Below are positions 54,600 to 64,000 of a stretch of DNA of 64,000 nucleotides, one piece after another. Origin of the DNA: Symsagittifera roscoffensis (lineage: Eukaryota; Xenacoelomorpha; Acoela; Convolutidae). How positions within the stretch are numbered: the stretch's first letter is position 1; the number at the start of each line of letters is the position of its first letter. The translations under genes were made by a program, and so were the position numbers. The stretch covers positions 2,857,157 to 2,921,156 of the forward strand of contig NC_087070.1 in assembly GCF_963678635.1 (NCBI RefSeq), in the 5' to 3' direction. The notes below the pieces were generated by a model that was not told where the DNA came from, made no database searches, and saw nothing but the letters and a program-made list of their open reading frames with translations.

Positions 54600-56430
54600 T
54601 TGTCGTTAATGTTCAGCTGTACTGCTGTTTAAATATTGTGAGTTGTTTCGATACGGTGACTGAGAATGATTTTTTTTCTGTTTTGATAGTTGTTGATTCT
54701 AGAGAATAAAAATTAAAATTAGACGTAAAGTTTCTTTCATTTGGTTTGTTGTTTGAGTAGTTTCAAGATCCATTATTTGAGTAATTCCGATTGCGATTGT
54801 TTGAATAGTTTTTATTGTGTTTCTTTGAGGAGTGTCTTGAGCGATCCTTTGGCAATATCGATTTCCGTTATTTTTTATATGATTGATTTTTATAATAACT
54901 AGAATAACCACTTCCATTAAAGATAGATCTTGAATAATTTTTCTTTACTGTATTTTTTAGAGTATTTGATTGAGTATATCTTTTTTGTGAATTTTGTTTT
55001 GATTTTTGTCTATCTGGCGATTGTACACGAACATGGGATATGGTGATTGTGACCTGCTGTTTTTATAACTTAGTCAGAGTGGTTCTCCTAAACCATTTTT
55101 ACTTTGAATCTTATGTTTCTAAAGTTTTGATCCTTTTTCAAATTTTGGTAAAAAGACTGAATTTTTTCTCTGTGTTTTGGTGGTCGGTTTCATTTATCTG
55201 GATGTTTATTTCTGCCTTGGGCAAAACCATGTCCGTACCTGCGGCAAAAATTGCAACATTTCTTGATGAAAGTTTTAGAACTTGAATGATATTTTCTGCT
55301 AAATCATTATGGGAGTCTTGAGTTTTATTAAGATGTGACGTAAGTGTACGAATATTTTTGACATTTTGTAATTTTAAATATTATGTTTTTTCCAGTTTCA
55401 TTGTGATTTATGCTTGTTCTAGTTTGTCCACAAGTTCGCGGAAATCAATGTCAGGTTCGCGAAATGATGACAGATGTGATATTCTCAATTTTTTTGCTAT
55501 TTATCTTACCTGTAGTGTTAAAGTCATTGTCAGATTTTCTGTCGTTTTTGTGATTTTATAATCGTGTGTAATTAGAGAGTTTGCTTTTCGTACCAGATTA
55601 TCTAATCTTACAGCGAGTTGTTTTATAGTCTCATTTGAGGGCCTGCAATTTTTCATTACAAAGAAATCTTTGATATTGCTTGTTTTTCTCGGAGTCGAAA
55701 AATTTTGAAAATTCTTGTGTAATTCGTTTCCAATAGGATTTAGTTTTTTTTTTCACGTAAGTCTCAAAACTATTTTGAGCAGCACCGTCCAATTTTGGTG
55801 AAGTTTTGTTATTATAGGTTCGAGCCTTTCTTTTATATTAGATTAACCGCGACAGTTAACCGCGACAGTTAGATAAGCTTCTACTGACTATTCAGGATCT
55901 TTTCCTGCGAAAACCATTCAGGGTTTGTTTGATGTTATAGATCCATCCATGAAGTAGATCCACCCATGAAGTAAAGTTTAATGGTAGTTTGGAAAGTTTC
56001 TGCTGTAGTTGGTTTTTGACTAAACTTTGTGAGTTGATTTCTTGTTGTTGTTAGTAAAAACAAACGGGAAACTCATTTTTCTTTGAATCGGGTTGGTAGC
56101 TTTGAGTGTTCATTTGATATTGTGATTGTATGTTAAGATTTGGTTGTACAAAAATTTTTTGTAGTGTATTGCTGTTGGGTTTTTCGTGGTCTAAGTGACT
56201 TCATGTAAGGTTCAAAACTATCTGATTGAAAATTATCGTCTGGTTGATCTATTTCAATCCGTTGATATTTTCGTTGATTAGCATTGTGATGTTGTTGTTT
56301 TTGATGAAAGTATTCTTCATGTTCTGAATAATGTAGTTGGTTTCTATTGAACTGTATATTTTTTGGGTTATTTGTATTTTAATGAAAAAATTGATAGTTC
56401 TCACTGCAATCTCTCTGAGTTCTTCTCTTA
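54600..56430 (-). pseudogene. Gag-like region of the same retroelement
   Basis: The minus strand around 55440-55640 reads E-T-I-K-Q-L-A-V-R-L-D-N-L-V-R-K-A, a capsid-like helix as in retrotransposon gag. It is followed at 54700-55000 by a basic, Asn/Ser/Tyr-rich tail typical of gag C-termini. No CCHC zinc knuckle was seen. At 56050-56420 lies the Asn/Gln-rich segment that also sits inside each pol unit. Stops and frameshifts are frequent. A small tandem repeat 'accgcgacagtta' is at 55845-55872. Confidence 0.55.
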
Positions 56431-58400
56431 TAAGTTAAATTTACATATTGAGTTGTTGCATTTTTAGATGTTTGCTGGGTATAATCAAGTTCATAAGACT
56501 GAGATTATGTTCAAACAATTGTCGTGATAAAGGATTGCTGATATTTTTGTTGGTGTAACTGTCGTATTTTTAGTTCGCAAAATTGCTTCCATTTGTTCAT
56601 TTTGGCTTGTTAAATGGTCGTTTTTCAAGTTATTGGTCTATTTATTAGATCATACCTTTGCGAAAATTTTGGAACAACAGATTGCAGTGTTGTTCGGGGA
56701 AATGGAGCGTTTTGTGGTGTCGTGATCGTATGATGTATAGGCGAAATACTTTGTTGTGTTGTTGTGAGTATTGTTTCAACAGGTTTTTTGCTCAAAAAGT
56801 GTGATGTTGTTTGAAAAAGTGTGTTGTTGTGTTAAATTTGTGTTTTTTTTCATGGCTTTTGTTTTTATGGATGTTGAAATTAGACTGTTATCGAATGTCC
56901 TATCAATGAACCTTGTGTTCTAAATTAAAGCTGTGATGTCTGTTGCTAATGGGGTTACTTTTAAACAATCTTCATGCACTGAGATGGTTGCAATTGCTGC
57001 ACTGGAGATATCTTTTGGTTTCTTCTGCTAGAATTGTTTCTTCGCCACTCTTTGGTCGAAAAATGTTTAATTAAATCTGAATTGTGTTTAAAAAATTTAT
57101 GATAAACCAGGCTTGGATTAGATTACTTGTAGATCGATTTTAATTATCTCTGAAATTTAAATTTCAGCGAGTGTTTCACGAACCAACCCTAAAAATATGA
57201 AAAGGGTTTACTTGTCGCCTTAACTCGGCGTGTCGAGATGTTTGTGGTGGAGATACACAAAAGGTTTTTTTTGCTTCTAAAATTGAAGTATAACTGTAGA
57301 TGATAAAGAAAACATCATTTGTGAAGGTTGAGTTCGCTCTTTGTAGTTCTGATGTTGGATATGTTTAGTATATTCCAAAAAAAAATTTTTGAGATATTTA
57401 ATTACATCATCTTTCTGTGTACGGTGTGGTGGTTGGTTAGCTGGATGAAGTTGGTAGTAAATCTTCGTTAGTGATTATGCCATAGTGTGAGTTTATATGA
57501 TTTATACCTGTTAGATAAGAATTATCCTTGTCTTCTTCTTTTTACTTGCAGGAGTTTTTGTTTACATGGACTTTTTTCCTTTTGGAACAAGTTTATGATT
57601 AAGTTATAACAAAAATGTAATTGTCCTCTTGACGATTTGCTTTTTGGGTTGATGACGAATAGGAGGATAGTCTCATTGTCAAAATTACCGTCGTTATGAA
57701 TAAATATTTTTCGGTATTACGGCTCATGTATAGCTTTTATTATGCCTCATTGGTTGATTCCATTTATATAATTTTACCGGTTTTCGAATATAGGATTTTA
57801 ATATTTTACGTTTGCCTTTTATGAATGATGCTACGGTGGCTTCTAATTCGGAAAAATATCGTTGATTTTCTACTGTTTTGTTTTTGTCGTTCAAAAATGA
57901 AATAGATCTCTAAGCTTTTCAAATTTGTGTAATGTAATTGAGTCAGATTCCACAAACTTTGAAGAACCTTGTTTTTATAATTTGCTTTTGTTTTGAAACT
58001 ATAGCTTTCTTTTTTGTTTGCTTTTTGATCTAATATATCCTTTTTTGTGTCTAGTTAAAATATCGTATCTTGCGTCTTTAATTAAATAATTATGAAGAAT
58101 GATTGTTCGTTTGTTTCCCAAATTACGTCCTGAAATGCCTGCGAGGATGATTGATGCAAAGTACAAGTGTCAGTTTTTATTCCCAACTCTGTTAGTTCTT
58201 ACAATTTTTGTGAGGTTATCCTAGTCCTCGGGTAGATTATTGTGACCAGATGGATTGAGGAGTGAAAAAGTCAATTCGTGAGATTGAATTTTTTGAGCGC
58301 AATAGTTTTTACAAATGAGTAAACTTAATTTTACTAAGATGGATTTCGATATGAGATCAAAGTTCGAAGAAAAGTAAATCAATCCGAAAGGTTCACGTAT
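56431..58400. other. T/G-rich block upstream of the gag-like region
   Basis: Same strand bias as 42419-56430, so probably part of the same insertion. The minus strand has short open pieces, for example near 57850 with F-S-E-L-E-A-T-V-A-S-F-I-K-G, vaguely like an RNase H or gag helix, but I could not assign them. No LTR or primer-binding site was identified. Composition returns to normal near 58400. Confidence 0.4.
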
Positions 58401-59916
58401 AAATAGAATACAAGAAGATCGCTAGATACTATATTAACTCTTGCCAGTACTAACGTTGGTTCTAAGCCTGGGCCACTTAAGAGGTAGAGTTCAAGTCAAG
58501 GATGAGAAACCGAAGTTCTTCACTGTTTAGCTTAATTGAAATTGTTAATTTTTAGAAAATCTTCAGTTAATTCAGGGTCGTATACAAAATTGGAAAGTGA
58601 ATCGACGTTTGATGTCGTTAGACACTAGCTTCGAAAGACGATGTAAAACGTTTTAATTGATTCAAGGAAAGCCTTGATGATCAAATTTTTAAAAATTGTA
58701 AAATTACACAAACGAATCGAAACTCAGAATTTTAGTTTTAAAATTAACTATTAAAGATTGAAGGATAGCCTTGATGATCTGATTTTACTTGTTTAAAAAA
58801 TATTTCTGAACGTTCAACTAAACATTTTTTGTATTTTTCTTTCGTTCAAAATTACGAAAACTATAAAAGGTTTTTACAAAATTTTTTTGAAAATTTGAAA
58901 ATTTCGAGACAGATGGAAAGTTATTAGTCGATTGGGTTCTTTTATAGTTAATAATAAGGTATCTTAGTGAGATATACGGCTTTTTAAAGAATCTTTCAGC
59001 TCTATTCAATGCAATTCATTTTATTGAGTGAAAATGTACTGCATATATAAACTTGTAGAGGAATAATCGTAAAATCGTTGTAGTCTGCTTTTTCTTTTCA
59101 ATATGTATTAGCTCAGTCTGTCGTCGTGGTTTTGATCTAGTGTCTACCTTTTTATCCGTTTGATTTTATTAGACTTTTTGAGACGTGAAAAGGATCTAAT
59201 TTTATCGTAATTTTGGTTCATCATTTTTTTGGTTGAGCGTTTTTATCTAATTTTATCTAATCTCTTTTTTGGTTTTGCTAAATCTAAATTACTTGAGTAC
59301 TAGAGGTCTGTTTGAGACTACTTTGGTCGCACCAGATGAGTTTAAGTCCGGGGTGGCTTTCTCAGAGACTAATTTTGGATAAAGTACACCGTCTGTTTGT
59401 CACGCTATCTGATTTTCGGCCGGATAGATTCTTGCAATTTCTTAATCTAATATCGATCCTAATCCTACGCCCTATATTTCCTAGTCTCAATAGATAGTTT
59501 ATACTGATATGGTTGCGAAGTTAGAGGAGAGGAAGATTAACTGTTTGGTGACAATTTATGTAGTCAAGAGGGTCAAATTCATGATGGGGCCTTACACCCA
59601 CTACTGCTTTTTTAACTTGTATCGCTACATCAAAAAAGGTATAACTGAAATCCTTACAATCGATGTTGTATGGGTTGGCGCATTCGTCGCTGAAACAAAA
59701 ATTTTAACAAAAATTTTCTTTCAAACTACAGAAGTTCATAACGGGTTTCGAATTTGCTAAAGGGAGAACATTCAGTACTAGGTGCAAAACTCATACCTTT
59801 AACCGTTGAATTAGTTCTTAATATGGGAAGCCAACTCGTTACTAGGTTTAAGTGGGAGAGAAAGGGGGGGGGGTGAATAGTAAAAAAATATCCAAATTTT
59901 ATTGTTCGGTTTTCCT
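58401..59916. other. Intergenic DNA with a small ORF-rich patch
   Basis: From 59290 to 59760 two + strand frames (59312-59497 and 59509-59760) lie in slightly GC-richer DNA. They show no domain I recognise and could be old mobile-element coding sequence. The rest is AT-rich without features. Confidence 0.35.
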
Positions 59917-60172
59917 AACGAGGGGAATATTTGTGCTCTGGGTGGTTTTTTTTTTCGTCAAACAAATTTCGAATTTTTCACAAGCAATTTTGACGGAACT
60001 GTTTTAAATCAATCAAAAGATATTGTTGTACTGAGCCCAATTTTTAAAAAATATTTAACCTGTGATCATTTTTCGTAAAATTATATTGGTGTAAAGAGTT
60101 TAAAGACTGATAATTTCGCCAATTTGGAACAATTAATGCGCGATATATCTCGCCCTTCTAACGCGACTTTTT
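59917..60172 (+). repeat. Interspersed repeat family C, left part only
   Basis: Runs from 'ggggaatatttgtgctctgg' to 'gcgcgatatatctcgccctt'. It has the left half of family C including a decayed GCGCG palindrome, and then joins directly to the next copy. Confidence 0.65.
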
Positions 60173-60622
60173 CGACTTTTTAACTAACCATTTTCGACGG
60201 AATTTTTTCTATATTACTCAAAAGCTATTGTTGAAAAGCTGTAGTTTAAATTTGAAAAGATATTTCAACTGTGACCATTGTGAGGGTTTATAGATTGCCA
60301 TTTTGGCCAATTTGGGACAGTAAACGCGCGATATATTTCGCGCTATTAACTAATAAGCGGATATTTAATCCGTCTTAGAAATCGTTCCAAATTGGTTCAA
60401 GAAAGCTTATATGCCATAATTGGTTTGTTATTAGGAGCAAACTCTATCATTCTGTACTTAATATGGCGTATGGGGTGATGTTTTTACAAAAATCTAAAAA
60501 ATTAAAACATAATAATTTTATTTTTTTTCCTTTTAGTTTTTTCAAGTTATTACCGCCCCATAGACATTAAAAGACAGTTAAAACATTCAAGGCTTCGTCC
60601 TGATACGAACAATCTTGTTCCA
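60173..60622 (+). repeat. Interspersed repeat family C, copy joined in tandem
   Basis: Starts 'ttcgactttttaactaacca', contains GCGCGATATATTTCGCGC (60326-60343), 'atcgttccaaattggttc' and 'atatggcgtatgg', and ends with the hairpin region 'caaggcttcgtcctg' and 'acgaacaatcttgttcc'. Confidence 0.7.
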
Positions 60623-61240
60623 ACTAATCAATTATTTAAACAAAGCAATGAAATTATATTACATATAGATAAACAGAACATATCAGAGTGAAGTAAGTAA
60701 ATTAAAAAGTATAATTTATAGTAAACAAAAAGATCCGATGAAAGCGCTTCTCATAATTCGAGTTCGTAGATGCAGTTTTGCGCAGACTTGAACATATAAC
60801 CATATTTAAATTTTGAATGGATTGCTCATCTAAAACTAAGTTTTCTGGCTTTTAAAAAAACAAGGTGACATTTTTGATTTTTGTGGTTTTGGCTTCTTCT
60901 CAAGGCAAATTTCGATTTTATAGCTGACTTCTTTTGACATAAATTGTCGCCGCTTTCCCACACCCCCACATTTGAATCCCAGTTTTCAAAAAAAATTTTA
61001 CGTCGTCGTATTATAATGAATTTTTGCATGGTGAACAACCTAACGATTCTGAACACCTTTCTTCATATTTTTCATCCTAGCATTACACATTTAGCCATAA
61101 TAACATATAAAACAATTGAAAAAATGACAACTTTGAAACATATGGGGGGAGTGAGAGAAAAGCCATTTTGTCTTTTCATTAAACTCAAGCTGCTAACATT
61201 TTTTCAATAATTTTGAGGAATCGAAAATTGCAAGTTAGTT

Positions 61241-62006
61241 ATTGTTCCGACTTTCGATGCGAAAGTAACGAAATATTTGAGCTCGGGTGGGTTTTTTTTT
61301 CTTCAGACAAATTTCGTTTTTTTTTAACTAGCCATTTTGACGGGAAAGTTTTATATCACTCAGAATGTATTGTTGTCCTGAGCTTAAATTTGAAAAGGTA
61401 TTTCACCTGTGATCATTTTTTGTAAAGCTATGACGGTTTAAAGACTACCATTTTGACCAAATTGGGACAATTAACGCGCGATATAATTCGCGCTAATAAC
61501 GCGTAAGCGGAGATTTAATCCGTTTTATAAATCGGTTATGTAGCAGTATTTAGACATCCGCGTATTCAGACACGTCAGTGTTTTGACAAATACTTTTTTA
61601 ACCAATCAGAATCGAGACAAGGAAGAAATCAATAAATAATTATTATTTATTTTGGATTATTTATGTTTTGTCTCGATTCTGATTGGTTCATACAGTAATT
61701 GTCTAAATACTGACGAATATGAATACGCGGTTGTCTAATTACAGGCCGCACTCCTTAGAAATCGTTCCAAATTGGTCAGAAGAAGCTTACTTGTATAATT
61801 GATTTGCTACTAGGAGCGACATTTATCACTTTGTACTTTATATGGCGTGTGGAGGAACGATTTTCATAAAAAGTTTCAAATTTTAGAGAAAAAAATTTCA
61901 TTTTGTTTTATTACATTTAATTTTCATGTGTTATTACTGCTCCATAGACGTTAAAAGGTAGTCGGAACATTCAGGGCATCGCCTTGATACGAGCAGTCTT
62001 GTTATT
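61241..62006 (+). repeat. Interspersed repeat family C, full-length copy split by a nested MITE
   Basis: The left part runs from 'attgttccgactttcg' to about 61536, the right part from 'ccttagaaatcgttccaaat' (61753) to 'gagcagtcttgtt'. Without the insertion the copy is about 550 bases, like 7302-7817. The GCGCG palindrome is at 61481-61499 and the hairpin cagggcatcgccttg at 61974-61988. Confidence 0.8.
61537..61752. mobile_element. Palindromic MITE family D, copy 2, nested in family C
   Basis: The left arm 'tatttagacatccgcgtatt' and the right arm in reverse complement 'taattagacaaccgcgtatt' align over about 33 bases. The inner arms 'aaccaatcagaatcgagaca' and 'tgtctcgattctgattggtt' are perfect complements of each other. 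The host sequence 'ttataaatcg' and 'cttagaaatcg' on the two sides looks like a diverged target duplication of about 9-10 bases. The whole element can fold into one hairpin. Confidence 0.75.
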
Positions 62007-63073
62007 CTTTAGCTTCTTTCTATTAATATGAATAAGTACTTTGCACAATATTCTAAGTTTACAAAGTGAGTTAATTTGGCCAGTCAGTTAGAAAACGAGT
62101 TAATAAAGCAAAACATAGAAGTTTGAGCTCCCGCGACGGAGTTTAATGGATAATAATCAATCATTTTGATTTTTCAGTGTCAATTTCAATGCGTTTCAAA
62201 TACAAACGATTATATATCATTAAGAATGAATTGTAATCCCAATACTTTTTAATCGTAACTATCCATTATAATCGATTATAACCGAACATAAAGGGCTTTT
62301 TGACAGAAATTTTTGATGAAAATTGCAATTTTTTTTCAAAATTATTTCATTTCCTGTTTAATGCAGTTGCTACCTTTTGCGTTTCATAAACTTTTACCCC
62401 TTTCATAATATTTTACAGCTTTAAATTTTCTCTACTTCTTCACATTGGCAGTGTGACATTTTGTCTAATTGTTTTTCTTAGCATCGCCTACTTTTTATTA
62501 TTGTCATTCGCACACTACACCCCTCTCACGATCAAGTAAGGGTGGGTTCTTAGGGTTCTACGGGGCGGGGTATTTAATGCCTGAACAGTTCCTCCTCTCA
62601 AGCTGTTTATAACCGCCCCTCCCCTCCCAGTGTACTGAACGCAGGGTTGGCGGTGCATGGAGGCTTGAGTTAAAAATAATAGGGGGGGGGGGGGGGGGGG
62701 GTCGAAATGTGGGGAAATGAAAAGGATGCGCTTTCGTTGAGTATCTTCCCCTCGTGGGAGCTATTGTAAACTGTAAACTAGGGGGAGGAAGGGGTAAGCA
62801 GAAGTTCAACAAGAAAAAAAAAGAAAATCAAATACGTGGTTTTATGAAATGATTTCGTTTTTTTGTTTCATCTTGTTTAATATTCAGTTCAAAAATTCAT
62901 TTTCAATTTGTCATAGTTTTGTGAAGAAAAAAACTGCAACAAGCTTAGCAAAAAATTTTTCTGCAGCAAACATTCGATTATAATGGATTTTTGTTGGAAG
63001 AAAAAGTCGATTTTCATGGATTTATGTTGAGAAAAAATCGATTATAAGAGAAGAAACAAGGATTACAGTGGAT
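62007..63073. other. Intergenic DNA with a G-rich patch
   Basis: A patch at 62525-62800 is unusually G- and C-rich for the window and contains 20 consecutive G at 62682-62701. The minus-strand frame across it is Pro-rich only because of the C-runs and shows no domain. Elsewhere AT-rich, nothing seen. Confidence 0.5.
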
Positions 63074-63427
63074 TACTTTGGGATGAAAAAAATTGATTCA
63101 AATCCATTAAAAACGGATTTAAGCTGTAAAATTGGCATCTATAATCATTAAATTATCCAATGTTTTTGTCACAAAAAAATCCTTTATTAATCTATTATGA
63201 AATTTGATGAACTTCCCCTCGAGGGATGAAAAAAAATTGGGATGAAAGAAATTGGGATGAAAAAACTGATTCAAATACTTTGGGATGAAAAAAATTGATT
63301 CAAATCCATTAAAAACGGATTTAAGCTGTAAAATTGGCATCTATAATCATTAAATTATCCAATCTTTTTGTCACAAAAAATCCTTTATTAATCTATTATG
63401 AAATTTGATGATTTTCCCCTCGAGAAA
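63074..63427 (+). repeat. Direct repeat, about 155-bp units at 202-bp spacing
   Basis: 63074-63230 and 63276-63427 share 'tactttgggatgaaaaaaat', 'ggcatctataatcattaaat' and 'tttgatga', with very few differences. Between them are short multiples of 'ttgggatgaaa', so slippage on that motif may have made the duplication. Confidence 0.85.
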
Positions 63428-63612
63428 TAGGGTGTTAAAATTGAATGTGTTAATGAAACAATATAGCCAACAGGATATTCGAAAAGAGTCGGTGAATCAT
63501 GAAAACAGAAAAACAACTAACTTGTTTTCGTAAAATATTTCAATTTTTGAAATTAAAGGTAAGTAATATTTGCCCTTAAAACTCATTTATGATTGTTTTT
63601 TTTTTGATAAAA

Positions 63613-63999
63613 TTAACTCAATGTTAGAAAACTGAATCTATGTATGAAGTTTAAGTTTCGCTGAGATATCTGAAAGTTCAAATCCATTTTCGAATTTAAA
63701 AGTTGATCACGTTTTTTAGCGTCATTTCCGCTTTGATAATTGGAGAGCATAACTTTCCTGGCATTATTTTGAGTTAGTAAATTGACAGTAATTTCATGGA
63801 TAAAATCGTTTTGTTTGATGAGGTTTTTAACTAATGTCGTTTGCAAACCGACTATTCTCGAGTTAGACTTGTTGAAATGTTTAAAAACATACTTTTCTTG
63901 TTTACAAAACAAAACGCTAATGTTGTTTTTATCGATCACTTTTTGCCTTTCAAGCACAAAAATAGGCGCAACATATTGATACCTTGGCTGCGATACATG
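63613..63999 (-). CDS. Unidentified open frame running off the window edge
   Basis: The minus-strand frame stays open from the window end to a stop at 63613, 128 codons. The N-terminal side is outside the window. The visible part is rich in Asn, Gln, Lys and Leu, with a helical-looking stretch (V-K-N-L-I-K-Q-N-D-F-I-H-E-I-T-V-N-L-L) and no motif I recognise. It could be gag-like or other retroelement sequence, or an exon of a neighbouring gene, or chance. Confidence 0.3.
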   Translation of the reverse strand, partial: HVSQPRYQYVAPIFVLERQKVIDKNNISVLFCKQEKYVFKHFNKSNSRIVGLQTTLVKNLIKQNDFIHEITVNLLTQNNARKVMLSNYQSGNDAKKRDQLLNSKMDLNFQISQRNLNFIHRFSFLTLS

Positions 64000-64000
64000 T

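Noticed and set aside
1-64000. CRISPR arrays, operons, bacterial toxin-antitoxin or phage systems
   Set aside because: The window is eukaryotic with spliced genes. No regularly spaced repeat-spacer pattern exists; the regular repeats found are minisatellite, satellite or tandem duplications.

Overview
The window is nuclear DNA from an animal. It is AT-rich, carries spliceosomal introns and several families of short non-autonomous transposons, and holds one recognisable host gene: a complete, 13-exon UNC5-type netrin receptor on the + strand (ATG at 13064, stop ending at 38900). UNC5 points to a bilaterian. I cannot place the phylum from sequence alone.

Layout. Bases 1-13063 are gene-poor upstream DNA. 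They contain a Tc1-like fold-back element (3539-4231), a hAT-type MITE family (complete copy at 9959-10336 with an 8-bp target duplication) and a GCGCG-motif repeat family (7302-7817). Bases 13064-38900 are the UNC5 gene: signal peptide, two Ig domains, two thrombospondin type 1 repeats, one membrane helix, a long Ser/Pro/Asn-rich cytoplasmic linker, then ZU5, UPA and a death domain, about 1400 residues in total. All intron phases agree, and the first intron looks like a GC-AG intron. The larger introns are filled with the same MITE families. The 3' half of the last exon, with its downstream flank and poly(A) signal, is tandemly duplicated with an 848-bp period (38718-40396).

Bases 40400-42218 end in degenerate satellite-like units and run into a 200-bp assembly gap (42219-42418). 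From 42419 to about 58400 the composition changes sharply: the + strand is T/G-rich. This block holds a decayed Ty3/gypsy-like LTR retrotransposon on the minus strand. Reverse-transcriptase and integrase fragments lie in a 3.93-kb unit present twice in tandem (46739-54596), followed at higher coordinates by a gag-like stretch. Bases 59000-64000 hold more copies of the GCGCG repeat family (one split by a nested palindromic MITE), a 20-G run, a 202-bp-period direct repeat, and an unidentified minus-strand reading frame open to the window edge.

The only cellular function I can read is axon guidance or cell-survival signalling through UNC5: extracellular Ig and TSP1 modules for netrin-type ligands, and an intracellular ZU5-UPA-death supramodule. 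Everything else is repeats, retroelement debris or sequence in which I see nothing. Exon calls come from reading frame, splice consensus and remembered UNC5 domain architecture; no search was run.
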